Assembly (NCBI GenBank): GCA_026710425.1
Contig: JAPORB010000011.1
Location: 1-48,601 of the forward strand
Direction: 5' to 3'
DNA from: Gammaproteobacteria bacterium
GTDB taxonomy: Bacteria; Pseudomonadota; Gammaproteobacteria; Pseudomonadales; Pseudohongiellaceae
Length of the DNA stretch: 48,601 nucleotides
Positions 10,976-19,801 of the stretch are shown here, piece by piece. The position numbers and the translations under genes are program-made. Position 1 is the first letter of the stretch. Every line of letters begins with the position of its first letter. A model generated the notes under the pieces. The model saw only the letters and a program-made list of their open reading frames with translations, made no database searches and was not told where the DNA came from.

Positions 10976-11003
10976 ACGGGTTATTAGGCTAAGGAATAAC
11001 ACT

Positions 11004-11570
11004 ATGCAACTGAATGAACTACGCCCGGCAGCAGGCAGTACCAGGAAACGGAAGCGCGTTGGCCGTGGCACTGGCAGTGGCTGGGGCAAGACCTGTGGTA
11101 CCGGCCACAAGGGACAGAAATCTCGTAGTGGCGGTACAGTAAAGCCAGGATTTGAAGGTGGCCAGATGCCGCTGCAAATGCGTCTGCCAAAGTATGGGTT
11201 CAGTTCCCGGGTGGGGCGGATTACTGCGGAAATTCGTAGCGGTGAGCTGAACAAAATTGAAGGTGATATGGTCGACCTCGCTACCCTGAGGAAGGCGGGT
11301 CTGATCACTGCATCTATCAAGCGTGCCAAAATTATGTTTTCCGGTGAAGTCAAGAAAAAACTAACGGTAAAGGGTGTAGGTGTCAGCAAAGGAGCCAGGG
11401 AGGCAATTGAAAATGCTGGCGGTGAGGTGATTGAATACTTGCCAAAAGAAAAATGCGCCAATCAAGACCCGAATGCCGATGTTGAACATTCTGTAACCAA
11501 TGATGAGGCGGCATTGGATAAGGAAGCTTCGAAAGCAACCGAGTTACCAATAAAGCAAGGTGAGGCTTGA
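11004..11570 (+). CDS. rplO: 50S ribosomal protein L15 with acidic C-terminal extension
   Basis: Residues 1-145 are L15: glycine- and arginine-rich N-terminus with [39 protein letters not shown], and the C-terminal fold ending near [10 protein letters not shown]. coli L15 ends at 144. About 40 extra residues follow, rich in Asp, Glu, Asn and Ala, and look disordered. The ATG at 11004 follows AAGGA; a longer frame upstream overlaps rpmD and has no homology. Identity is certain. Confidence 0.97.
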   Translation: MQLNELRPAAGSTRKRKRVGRGTGSGWGKTCGTGHKGQKSRSGGTVKPGFEGGQMPLQMRLPKYGFSSRVGRITAEIRSGELNKIEGDMVDLATLRKAGLITASIKRAKIMFSGEVKKKLTVKGVGVSKGAREAIENAGGEVIEYLPKEKCANQDPNADVEHSVTNDEAALDKEASKATELPIKQGEA

Positions 11571-11816
11571 GAAGGGTAAGTTAAACATGGTTTGGCAACT
11601 GGTTGGTGGTTAATTCAGAACTGATATTACCCATTACTTCCACCGCGGTGGCCGGTTAACTGGGGGGCAAACTTTGCTGAATAGTTTGCAACTGACGGGT
11701 TAACCCAAACTGGCATTCATTGACAGAATAAGCTAATTCAAAGAGAGGCAATCAGTGCTGGCATCTAGTGTCAGCCAAGTAAGCATCAACTTCGACTGCT
11801 ACAACATTTCAACACA
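11571..11816 (+). promoter_or_regulatory. Structured rplO-secY intergenic region
   Basis: This 246-base gap is long for the spc operon. It contains a perfect 12-base palindrome CCACCGCGGTGG (11640-11651), an inverted repeat GCAAAC/GTTTGC (11667-11672 and 11684-11689) and the palindrome GGGTTAACCC (11697-11706). A TTGACA (11720-11725) lacks a good -10 partner. No open frame is seen. It may hold an mRNA structure controlling secY, which has no clear ribosome binding site. Confidence 0.35.
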
Positions 11817-13142
11817 ATGGCAAACAAACCTAACATCAATCCGGAAAACATCGGTGCCGGGCTCGGCGAATTGAAGTCGCGCCTGCTTTTTTTGCTGTTT
11901 GCCATTTTTGTCTATCGTATTGGAACCCACATACCAGTTCCAGGCATTGATCCGTTGCAGCTACAGGCTTTCTTTAATCAGAACCAAGGCACTTTTGCAG
12001 ACTTGTTCAACATGTTCTCCGGTGGAGCACTGGAACGTATGAGTATTGTAGCTCTCGGCATCATGCCCTACATCTCTGCCTCGATCATCATGCAGTTGCT
12101 GACAGCGGTAAACCCGCAACTGGACCAGCTGAAAAAAGAGGGCGAGTCCGGACGGCGCAAGATTACCCAGTATACCCGCTATGGGGCACTGGCACTGGCG
12201 ACCCTGCAAGGCACTGGCATGACCGTAGGCCTGCTCTCACCCATGGCCTATAACCCAGGACTTGCGTTTAATCTCACTGCAATCATTTCCTTGGTAACTG
12301 GTGCCATGTTCCTGATGTGGCTGGGGGAACAAATCACCGAAAAAGGTATCGGCAATGGCATTTCCATGTTGATATTTGCCGGCATCGTGGCGGGTTTTCC
12401 TGCCGCCGTGGGGACTTCCCTAACTCAGGCTTATGAAGGCCAAATCAGCGGTGTGCTGTTACTGGTAGTAGGTCTGATTGCGGTATTGGTTGTGGCCTGC
12501 ATTGTCTATGTAGAGCGAGCCCAGCGCCGAATCACGGTTAACTATGCCAAGCGCCAGCAAGGCCGCAAGGTCTATCAGGCCCAGTCCAGTCATCTGCCTC
12601 TGAAGATCAATATGGCGGGTGTAATTCCAGCAATCTTTGCCAGTTCTATCCTTTTGTTTCCAGCTTCACTGGGGCAGTGGTTCGGTCAGTCTGAGGGGGC
12701 TGAATGGTTGCAGGACCTGGCATTATTGATTGGACCTGGACAGCCGCTATACATCATTATCTTTAGTGCCATGATTATCTTTTTCTGCTTTTTTTACACT
12801 GCACTGGTGTTCAACCCACGGGATGTAGCAGAAAATCTAAAACGATCCGGTGCCTTTATCCCTGGCATACGTCCGGGGGAACAGACGGCAAAGTACATTG
12901 ATGGAGTGATCACCCGGCTGACCATGTTTGGTGCAGTCTATATTACCTTGGTATGTCTGCTACCTAATTTCATGCAGATGCTGGCAGCTGTTCCTTTCAA
13001 TCTTGGTGGCACAGCTCTGCTAATTTCCGTGGTGGTGACCATGGATTTCTGGTCGCAGGTACAATCACACCTGATGTCTCATCAGTACGATTCGCTGATG
13101 AAAAAGTCCAAGCTGGGTAACTATGGGCGCAGTGGTATTTGA
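11817..13142 (+). CDS. secY: Preprotein translocase subunit SecY
   Basis: The 441-residue protein has the ten-helix SecY pattern: an N-terminal amphipathic segment, plug region [28 protein letters not shown] split by a short loop, [15 protein letters not shown], and the cytoplasmic loop [12 protein letters not shown]. The C-terminal loop is also conserved ([26 protein letters not shown]). With SecE and SecG, encoded elsewhere, it forms the inner-membrane channel for SecA- and ribosome-driven export. The ATG is fixed by homology, although the preceding bases (CATTTCAACACA) have no Shine-Dalgarno match. Confidence 0.98.
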   Translation: MANKPNINPENIGAGLGELKSRLLFLLFAIFVYRIGTHIPVPGIDPLQLQAFFNQNQGTFADLFNMFSGGALERMSIVALGIMPYISASIIMQLLTAVNPQLDQLKKEGESGRRKITQYTRYGALALATLQGTGMTVGLLSPMAYNPGLAFNLTAIISLVTGAMFLMWLGEQITEKGIGNGISMLIFAGIVAGFPAAVGTSLTQAYEGQISGVLLLVVGLIAVLVVACIVYVERAQRRITVNYAKRQQGRKVYQAQSSHLPLKINMAGVIPAIFASSILLFPASLGQWFGQSEGAEWLQDLALLIGPGQPLYIIIFSAMIIFFCFFYTALVFNPRDVAENLKRSGAFIPGIRPGEQTAKYIDGVITRLTMFGAVYITLVCLLPNFMQMLAAVPFNLGGTALLISVVVTMDFWSQVQSHLMSHQYDSLMKKSKLGNYGRSGI

Positions 13143-13153
13143 GGAGATTTATT

Positions 13154-13270
13154 ATGAAAGTCAGAGCCTCAGTTAAGAAAATCTGCCGTAACTGTAAGGT
13201 GATAAAACGCAATGGTTCATTACGAGTGATCTGCAGCGCAGAACCCAGGCACAAACAGCGTCAGGGTTAA
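13154..13270 (+). CDS. rpmJ: 50S ribosomal protein L36 (zinc-ribbon form)
   Basis: This 38-residue gene starts [20 protein letters not shown] and has Cys11, Cys14, Cys27 and His33, the complete zinc-binding set of the C+ form of L36. A GGAG site precedes the ATG. It lies between secY and rpsM, as in E. coli. Many bacteria also have a zinc-free L36 copy that is Zur-repressed; none is seen in this window. Confidence 0.97.
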   Translation: MKVRASVKKICRNCKVIKRNGSLRVICSAEPRHKQRQG

Positions 13271-13338
13271 ATGCGGTCAGGCTACTAATTGGTATAGACA
13301 GGAATACAACAGCTAAAGTCAAGAGACGGAGTAGATTT

Positions 13339-13695
13339 ATGGCACGTATTGCCGGGGTAAATATTCCAGACGACAAGCACATCGTGATTTCATTGAGCTA
13401 TGTGTATGGTGTCGGGGCCGCTCATGCCCGCAACATTTGTAAGGCCTCTCGAGTTGAGCCGTCAACCAATACCAGTGATCTGAGTCCAGATCAGCTGGAT
13501 GCCGTTAGGGCCGAAGTGGCCAAGCTTTCCACTGAGGGCGATCTGCGTCGAGAAATTTCCATGAATATAAAGCGTCTGATGGACTTGGGATGTAACCGTG
13601 GTATTCGGCACCGACGATCACTACCCGTACGTGGCCAGCGCACTAAGACTAATGCGCGGACGCGCAAGGGCCCAAGAAAACCAATTCGCAAGTGA
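13339..13695 (+). CDS. rpsM: 30S ribosomal protein S13
   Basis: The 118-residue product begins [19 protein letters not shown] and ends in the very basic [20 protein letters not shown] tail. S13 joins the 30S head to the 50S central protuberance (bridges B1a/B1b) and touches P-site tRNA through the tail. It opens the alpha operon in E. coli; GGAG precedes the ATG. Confidence 0.98.
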   Translation: MARIAGVNIPDDKHIVISLSYVYGVGAAHARNICKASRVEPSTNTSDLSPDQLDAVRAEVAKLSTEGDLRREISMNIKRLMDLGCNRGIRHRRSLPVRGQRTKTNARTRKGPRKPIRK

Positions 13696-13755
13696 GTTTG
13701 GTAAGAAAGTTTCTGGTCTTGAAAATCCCATTAACCTGAGCAACAGAAAAGAATT

Positions 13756-14145
13756 ATGGCCAACACCAAAACAGGCAAGAAAAGGACGCGCAATCCCGTC
13801 GCCGACGGCATCGCATTTATTCATGCGTCATTCAACAACACAATTATTACCATAACTGATCGTCAGGGAAATGCCCTGGCCTGGGCAACTGCCGGTGGAT
13901 CTGGATTCCGTGGTTCTCGCAAGTCGACCCCATTTGCTGCCCAGGTTGCTGCGGAAAAAGCTGGCAAGACAGCTATTGAGCTTTATGGCTTGCAAAACCT
14001 TGATGTCAAGGTGAATGGCCCAGGCCCGGGTCGCGAGTCAGCAGTACGTGCCTTGAACAACTGTGGCTTGAAAGTAAGTAACATCACAGATGTAACCCCG
14101 ATCCCTCACAATGGTTGTCGCCCGCCCAAGAAACGGCGTGTGTAA
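13756..14145 (+). CDS. rpsK: 30S ribosomal protein S11
   Basis: The 129-residue protein carries the S11 pattern: [34 protein letters not shown] and the C-terminal [13 protein letters not shown]11 lies on the platform next to the Shine-Dalgarno helix. In E. coli its Asn-Gly site is prone to isoaspartate formation. It is 60 bases after rpsM. Confidence 0.98.
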   Translation: MANTKTGKKRTRNPVADGIAFIHASFNNTIITITDRQGNALAWATAGGSGFRGSRKSTPFAAQVAAEKAGKTAIELYGLQNLDVKVNGPGPGRESAVRALNNCGLKVSNITDVTPIPHNGCRPPKKRRV

Positions 14146-14160
14146 ATCAGGAGATTAAAT

Positions 14161-14781
14161 ATGGCCCGCTATCTAGGCCCAAAGTGCAAGCAGTCTCGCC
14201 GAGAAGGTACAGACCTTTTCCTAAAGAGCGGTGTGCGTCCGCATGAAAACAAGTGCAAGGTTGAATCGATTCCGGGTCACCAGGGGCAGAGGCGTGGTCG
14301 CCTGTCCGACTATGGTGTTCAGCTTCGCGAAAAGCAGAAGGTTCGTCGAATTTATGGTGTTCTGGAGAGGCAGTTCCGCGGTTACTACAAGGAAGCGGCA
14401 CGGCGAAAGGGTGCAACGGGCGAAAACCTGCTGCAACTGCTGGAATGTCGACTGGACAATGTGGTGTACCGTATGGGATTTGGTTGTACCCGAGCCGAAG
14501 CAAGGCAACTGGTTTCTCACAAATCGATCACGGTTAATGGTGATGTGGTAAACATTCCCTCCTTTCAGTGTAATAAGGGTGATGTAGTGGCCATAAGAGA
14601 AAAAGCCAAGCAGCAGCTGCGCATTAAGTCGGCACTGGAACTTGCGGCCAATCGTAGCGAGGTAGGCTGGGTCAAGGTTGATTCTGACAAACTTCAGGGA
14701 ACGTTTACAGAGCCTCCCGCCCGCGATGAATTGCCATCCGAGATTAATGAAAGCCTGATTGTCGAGCTTTATTCCAAGTAG
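14161..14781 (+). CDS. rpsD: 30S ribosomal protein S4
   Basis: This 206-residue S4 begins [20 protein letters not shown] and has the S4 RNA-binding domain around [20 protein letters not shown] (residues 98-117). S4 starts 30S assembly and in E. coli represses the alpha operon. The GGAG site fits the ATG at 14161. It has the same length as in E. coli. Confidence 0.98.
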   Translation: MARYLGPKCKQSRREGTDLFLKSGVRPHENKCKVESIPGHQGQRRGRLSDYGVQLREKQKVRRIYGVLERQFRGYYKEAARRKGATGENLLQLLECRLDNVVYRMGFGCTRAEARQLVSHKSITVNGDVVNIPSFQCNKGDVVAIREKAKQQLRIKSALELAANRSEVGWVKVDSDKLQGTFTEPPARDELPSEINESLIVELYSK

Positions 14782-14809
14782 TGAACCAGTAGACCAAAGG
14801 GTGGATTAC

Positions 14810-15808
14810 ATGACAATTTCCTTATCTGATTTCCTCACGCCGCAGGTGATACAGGTCGATGAGTTCGACAGGTGTCATTCAAGGGTTGTTCTGGAGCCTT
14901 TGGAGCGCGGGTTTGGACATACCCTGGGTAATGCCTTACGCCGCATTCTGTTGTCTTCTATGCCGGGATGTGCCATCGAGGAAGTAGAAATTGATGGTGT
15001 GGTACATGAATATAGCACTATCGAAGGCGTGCGTGAGGATGTAATAGAGATTCTGCTGAATCTCAAGGGTGTTGCCGTGATCCTCAATAACAAGGGAGAG
15101 GACGTATTAACCTTATCCAGTAATGGTGCAGGTACTGTTACCGCTGGTGATATAGTGACTGACCATGATGTGGAGATCATTAACCCAGAGCATGTGATTG
15201 CCAATCTCAACAGCAACGGTAAGCTGAGCATGCGTTTAACTGTACGCAAAGGTCGTGGCTATTCACCGGCTGATAGTCGCACTGGAGATGATGATGAAAC
15301 TCGAAGTGTGGGCAAGTTGCTGCTAGATGCCTCTTATAGCCCAGTGGTCCGAGTTTCTTATTCGGTAGAAAATGCCAGGGTGGAACAGCGCACTGACCTG
15401 GACAAGCTGATCATTGATCTTGAAACCAACGGCACCATTGAACCAGAAGAAGCCATTCGCCGCGCTGCGACTATCCTGCAGCACCAATTAAGTGTATTTG
15501 TCGGATTGCAAAATGAAATTATCATTGAGGCAGAAGAGCGTGAAGATGAGATTGACCCGATTCTACTGCGACCAGTGGATGATCTGGAGTTGACTGTACG
15601 ATCGGCCAATTGTCTTAAGGCTGAAGACATATTCTATATTGGTGATCTGATTCAGCGTACTGAGGTGGAACTTTTGAAAACTCCCAATCTTGGCAAGAAG
15701 TCTCTCACTGAAATCAAAGACGTGCTGGCAACTCGCGGACTGTCTCTTGGACTGCGCCTAGAAAACTGGCCACCGTCAAACCTCAGGCCGGATGGACGAA
15801 CGATCTGA
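14810..15808 (+). CDS. rpoA: RNA polymerase alpha subunit
   Basis: The 332-residue product has the N-terminal dimerisation domain ([20 protein letters not shown], near residues 26-45) and the C-terminal domain, with [20 protein letters not shown] and [19 protein letters not shown], that binds UP elements and activators. The ATG at 14810 follows AAGGGTGG and gives the family start [19 protein letters not shown]. The residues used by CAP-type activators are in the normal place. Confidence 0.98.
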   Translation: MTISLSDFLTPQVIQVDEFDRCHSRVVLEPLERGFGHTLGNALRRILLSSMPGCAIEEVEIDGVVHEYSTIEGVREDVIEILLNLKGVAVILNNKGEDVLTLSSNGAGTVTAGDIVTDHDVEIINPEHVIANLNSNGKLSMRLTVRKGRGYSPADSRTGDDDETRSVGKLLLDASYSPVVRVSYSVENARVEQRTDLDKLIIDLETNGTIEPEEAIRRAATILQHQLSVFVGLQNEIIIEAEEREDEIDPILLRPVDDLELTVRSANCLKAEDIFYIGDLIQRTEVELLKTPNLGKKSLTEIKDVLATRGLSLGLRLENWPPSNLRPDGRTI

Positions 15809-15845
15809 AGCCAGATTTCTGAATTCGGGTATAAGGTAACTAATT

Positions 15846-16235
15846 ATGCGTCATCGACTAAGCGGTCGAAAGCTAAACCGCAACAGTTCCCATCGCAGTG
15901 CCATGTTTCGCAACATGACCGCGTCGCTGGTGGAGCATGAAATAATCAAGACGACACTGGCAAAGGCCAAGGAATTACGCATGGTGGCCGAGCCATTGAT
16001 CACGCTTGCAAAGCAAGACAATGTGGCCAATAGGCGTCTGGCTTTCAGCCGTACCCGCAACAAGGCAACGGTGGGAAAACTGTTCAATGAGTTGGGGCCG
16101 CGCTATGCTGACCGCCCTGGGGGTTATATCCGCATACTCAAATGCCGTGAGCGGCAGGGAGACAAGGCATCCATGGCATGGGTGGAACTGGTGGATCGCC
16201 CGGATGATGGTGCCGAGAATCAAGATAGCACCTAA
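15846..16235 (+). CDS. rplQ: 50S ribosomal protein L17
   Basis: This 129-residue protein starts [20 protein letters not shown] and has the L17 segments [20 protein letters not shown] and [11 protein letters not shown]17 lies near the exit tunnel. It is the last gene of the cluster, followed 41 bases later by an intrinsic terminator. Length matches the E. coli protein within two residues. Confidence 0.98.
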   Translation: MRHRLSGRKLNRNSSHRSAMFRNMTASLVEHEIIKTTLAKAKELRMVAEPLITLAKQDNVANRRLAFSRTRNKATVGKLFNELGPRYADRPGGYIRILKCRERQGDKASMAWVELVDRPDDGAENQDST

Positions 16236-16276
16236 ACTGCTTAGTCTTAGCAGGGTCTTTTGAATTCTACCGCTAG

Positions 16277-16325
16277 CCCGGTCTGTGAAATCATCCCTGC
16301 AGGGGGATCACTGATCGGGTTTTTT
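16277..16325 (+). terminator. Intrinsic terminator of the ribosomal cluster
   Basis: CCCGGTC at 16277 pairs with GATCGGG ending at 16319. Inner pairing (GTGA with TCAC, then ATCCC with GGGAT) continues the stem, and six T residues follow. This is a textbook rho-independent terminator closing the S10-spc-alpha transcription unit. Confidence 0.88.
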
Positions 16326-16434
16326 GTGTGCGGGCTACTGCTCCCACTTGACGGTCAATCTAATCTCTGCCATTGACACCTGCCGTAGTCTTTACTGTAC
16401 TGCTGGTATTTTTATCCGTTGCTGTGAACATGAC

Positions 16435-17616
16435 ATGATTGCTTCATTTCATCCTCCCGTTCGCACCCTTATGGGACCGGGTCCATCGGATGTCAATCCC
16501 CGAATTCTGGAAGCACTATCGCGCCCTACCATTGGCCATCTGGATCCTGCCTTCATCGGCATGATGGATGAACTGAAGAGGTTATTGCAATATGCCTTTC
16601 GAACTGAAAATGCACTAACTATACCGGTTTCGGCACCTGGATCGGCAGGTATGGAGACAGTATTTACCAACCTGATTGAGCCAGGTGAAAAGGTCATCGT
16701 TTGTCAAAATGGGGTGTTCGGCGGGCGCATGAAAGAAAATGTGGAGCGTTGTGGTGCTACCCCAATTATGGTTGAGGATGAGTGGGGGGCACCTGTTGAT
16801 CCGGGCAAGGCAGAACAGGCTCTGAATACACATCCTGATGCGATCGCCATCGCTTTTGTGCATGCCGAAACATCTACCGGGGTTCGTAGTGACGCTGAAA
16901 CCCTGTGCGGACTTGCAAGGCGAGCCGACTGTCTATCTATAGTGGATGCTGTGACTTCACTTGGCGGCATTCAGCTGGAAGTTGATACCTGGGGCATTGA
17001 TGCCATCTATTCAGGCACCCAAAAATGTCTGTCCTGTATTCCGGGCTTGTCGCCGGTTAGTTTTTCGGAAAAGGCTGTGCAGAAAATCAGGCGGCGCAAA
17101 AGCAAAGTACAAAGCTGGTTTCTTGATGCCTCTCTGGTGATGGGCTACTGGGGTGGCGAAACTAAGCGCGCATATCATCACACGGCACCAGTAAATTCCC
17201 TTTATGCATTGCATGAGGCACTGGTCATATTGCAGGAGGAGGGTCTGGAAAATGCCTGGCAGCGACATGCTCAAAACCATGCAGCTCTAGTGGCGGGTAT
17301 TGAGGCAATGGGACTCGGTTTTTTAGTGGACAAGCCTTGGCGGCTGCCTCAGCTCAACGCGGTCGAATTTCCGGACAGTCTTAATGATGCAGATGTACGC
17401 AGTAACTTGTTGAATCACTATAATCTGGAGATCGGTGCTGGGCTCGGGGTGCTGGCGGGAAAGGTCTGGCGCATAGGCCTCATGGGTTTTTCCAGCAATC
17501 GAGTCAATGTCAACCAATGTTTGTTAGCACTTGGCACTGTGCTTAGTACCATGGGTTACAATTGTGATCCATCTGCCGCTACCACTGCTGCTAACGCTGT
17601 GTATTCCTCGCAATAA
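16435..17616 (+). CDS. Class V aminotransferase, alanine-glyoxylate type
   Basis: The 393-residue product begins MIASFHPPVRTLMGPGPSDV, with the LMGPGPS start typical of alanine-glyoxylate/serine-pyruvate aminotransferases. The PLP lysine is K197 in SGTQKCL and the ring-nitrogen aspartate is D171 in SIVDAVTSLGG. Such enzymes move an amino group from alanine or serine to glyoxylate, making glycine; some act in purine breakdown on ureidoglycine. The substrate cannot be fixed. The ATG at 16435 is chosen because the upstream in-frame sequence runs into the terminator region. No clear ribosome binding site is seen. Confidence 0.88.
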   Translation: MIASFHPPVRTLMGPGPSDVNPRILEALSRPTIGHLDPAFIGMMDELKRLLQYAFRTENALTIPVSAPGSAGMETVFTNLIEPGEKVIVCQNGVFGGRMKENVERCGATPIMVEDEWGAPVDPGKAEQALNTHPDAIAIAFVHAETSTGVRSDAETLCGLARRADCLSIVDAVTSLGGIQLEVDTWGIDAIYSGTQKCLSCIPGLSPVSFSEKAVQKIRRRKSKVQSWFLDASLVMGYWGGETKRAYHHTAPVNSLYALHEALVILQEEGLENAWQRHAQNHAALVAGIEAMGLGFLVDKPWRLPQLNAVEFPDSLNDADVRSNLLNHYNLEIGAGLGVLAGKVWRIGLMGFSSNRVNVNQCLLALGTVLSTMGYNCDPSAATTAANAVYSSQ

Positions 17617-17710
17617 CCGCACGCATAAGCTTGCTGAAATCGGAGATTCTGCGGTCAGCCAGTCCGTTCAACTGGATGCAGATGTCACAGTGTGCACATC
17701 GGAAACGCGA

Positions 17711-18607
17711 ATGTCTAACGGGATTTTAAGGAGCTACCTTGAGCTGGTTTTGCTCTCTGCCATCTGGAGCATGTCCTTTTTGTTTCTACGTATCGCCTCA
17801 CCGGCTCTGGGGCCATTTTTTCTGGTAGAGATGCGGGTGAGCAGTGCATTGCTGGTAATGGTGCCGTTGCTATTGGTCATGGGCAAACGCCAGGAGTTAT
17901 TGGCCAATTGGAAGATGATTAGTGTCATTGGCATTGCCAACATGGCTGTACCGTTTTGTTTTTTTGCCTATGCCGCACTTAATGCCAGTGCCGGCCTATT
18001 GTCGATTCTTAATGCCACTGTGCCTTTTTTTACGGCACTGTTGGGATTGGTGATTTACGGACATCGTCTGTCGGTGATCAGTGTTGTTGGAATGGGGGTT
18101 GGCTTTATTGGTGTCGTTGTGCTGGCTGCTGATCCGCAGGCAGTTGATGTCGGTGACGGTAGTCGTTGGGCAGTGCCCGCTGCATTATGTGCTTGTTTTC
18201 TTTATGGACTGGCATTGAATCTGGTCGCGCACAGATTGAGCGGTGTGTCTGGCTTGACCATTACAACAGGCAGCCTAATTGTTTCCTCGTTATTGCTTAT
18301 TCCGCTGGCGGCGACCCATGTGCCAGCAGTAGTTCCCGATGTTCAAGTATGGGTCAGTGTGCTGGCATTGGGCATTGTCTGTACCGGTTTGGCTTACATG
18401 CTTTTTTATCGTTTGCTGGCCCGTATCGGCTCCCAACAGGCGATAATGAGTACTTACCTTGTCCCTGTGTTCAGCATCCTCTGGGGATACCTGTTGCTGG
18501 AGGAGGCCATTACCGGATTCACCATACTTGGCTGCGCCCTTGTATTATTGGGGGTTGGAATGACGACTGGTCGGCTGCCTGGAATTAAGGGAACGGCTGT
18601 TCGGTAG
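17711..18607 (+). CDS. EamA/DMT-family transporter
   Basis: The 298-residue protein has about ten hydrophobic segments in two repeats, with the N-terminal pattern LVLLSAIWSMSFLFLRIASP and a second-repeat YMLFYRLLARIG typical of EamA domains. The family consists of inner-membrane exporters of amino acids and other metabolites. The ATG at 17711 gives a normal-length protein; the frame opens further upstream inside the aminotransferase gene without homology. It follows that gene by 94 bases on the same strand and might export a product of it. Confidence 0.88.
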   Translation: MSNGILRSYLELVLLSAIWSMSFLFLRIASPALGPFFLVEMRVSSALLVMVPLLLVMGKRQELLANWKMISVIGIANMAVPFCFFAYAALNASAGLLSILNATVPFFTALLGLVIYGHRLSVISVVGMGVGFIGVVVLAADPQAVDVGDGSRWAVPAALCACFLYGLALNLVAHRLSGVSGLTITTGSLIVSSLLLIPLAATHVPAVVPDVQVWVSVLALGIVCTGLAYMLFYRLLARIGSQQAIMSTYLVPVFSILWGYLLLEEAITGFTILGCALVLLGVGMTTGRLPGIKGTAVR

Positions 18608-18711
18608 GCTGGAAACAACTGATGGGACGAATCAGGTAGAGTGTACTTTGAAAGGTGCAACTGATTTGATAATGATCGTTATGAGAGTACTTCGTATGTC
18701 GGAGCGGCATC

Positions 18712-19665
18712 ATGAAATATTCGAGGATGCAAGCCATAAGGTATCTGTTGCTACTGATCTGTTTAGTTCTGTCATTCCGGCATGGCATAGCTCTTGAGCC
18801 CGGTCAGGGGTTTGTCAACGTTGCCGGAGGCCCGATCTGGTATGAGGTAATGGGCGAGGGTATTAGTGGGGTGCCCTTGTTGGTGTTGCATGGTGGGCCG
18901 GGTGGTCACTCTTGTGGCTACACACAACTTTTGCCGATGGCTTCCTATCGTTACATTGTTCGCTATGACCAACTCGGTGGTGGCAGATCGGGTCGACCTG
19001 ATGACAATACCCTATGGACGGTTGAAGGATTCGTTGAGCGACTGCACAGTCTTCGACAGTCTCTGGGTCTGGAGCAGATGCATTTGTTGGGCCATTCCTG
19101 GGGAGGGGCATTGGCAGCAGCTTATGTACTGGAGAAAGGCTCAGATGGCATTGTGTCCCTGACCTTATCGTCTCCATTGCTCAGCAGTTACGAATGGATG
19201 GAAGATGCTCGTTACTTGCGCTCGCAGTTGCCTGAATCAATGCAGAAAGCACTGCTTAAACATGAAGCAGAGGGAACGATGGAGCATGAGGACTACCTAA
19301 CCGCAACTGAGGAGTATTACCGTCGACATGTCCGCGGCGGTGAGCAGCTACCAACCTTACCTGCTTGCGATGGTGTCACTGGTAATGAAATGATTTACCA
19401 GCTTATGTGGGGTAATACGGAATTCAATGCATCAGGTACCTTGGCAGACTTTGAACTCAGGGATGCATTGAACCAGATTGATATTCCAGTATTGCTTGTG
19501 GCGGGTGAACATGATGAGGCGCGACCACAGACTATGTTTGAGTTCCAGTCAATGATAGAAGGGGCAAGGGTGGAAATTATCCCTGATGCAGCTCATTCGA
19601 CTCTGAGTCGCCAACCCGAACGCTATATGGAAATTTTGTCACACTTTCTGCATGCTACCGAGTAA
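18712..19665 (+). CDS. Exported proline-iminopeptidase-like alpha/beta hydrolase
   Basis: A 317-residue alpha/beta hydrolase (peptidase family S33). It has HGGPG at 60-64 (oxyanion hole), nucleophile Ser129 in GHSWGG, Asp268 and His295 as the likely triad. The N-terminus is hydrophobic (YLLLLICLVLSFRHGIA), giving a likely signal peptide with cleavage near residue 27, unlike the usual cytoplasmic proline iminopeptidase. The segment PTLPACDGVTGNEMIYQLM resembles tricorn-interacting F1-type proteins. It probably removes N-terminal residues from peptides in the periplasm. It precedes the periplasmic gamma-glutamyltransferase, fitting peptide use. Confidence 0.85.
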   Translation: MKYSRMQAIRYLLLLICLVLSFRHGIALEPGQGFVNVAGGPIWYEVMGEGISGVPLLVLHGGPGGHSCGYTQLLPMASYRYIVRYDQLGGGRSGRPDDNTLWTVEGFVERLHSLRQSLGLEQMHLLGHSWGGALAAAYVLEKGSDGIVSLTLSSPLLSSYEWMEDARYLRSQLPESMQKALLKHEAEGTMEHEDYLTATEEYYRRHVRGGEQLPTLPACDGVTGNEMIYQLMWGNTEFNASGTLADFELRDALNQIDIPVLLVAGEHDEARPQTMFEFQSMIEGARVEIIPDAAHSTLSRQPERYMEILSHFLHATE

Positions 19666-19801
19666 CAACACGAGGTAGGTTTAGCATAATCAGCCAAGTT
19701 GCAGTATCTTTGCGACTTAAGAATTTTTATTTGTTTACCTTTTTAGTAGCAGCTGATCTGATTACTCCCACTGTCCTGCTGCCTGTCTGGAGCCAGAATT
19801 T

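Noticed and set aside
10790..11461. Minus-strand frame of 223 codons across rpmD and rplO
   Set aside because: Antisense shadow of conserved genes; its predicted residues show no family resemblance.
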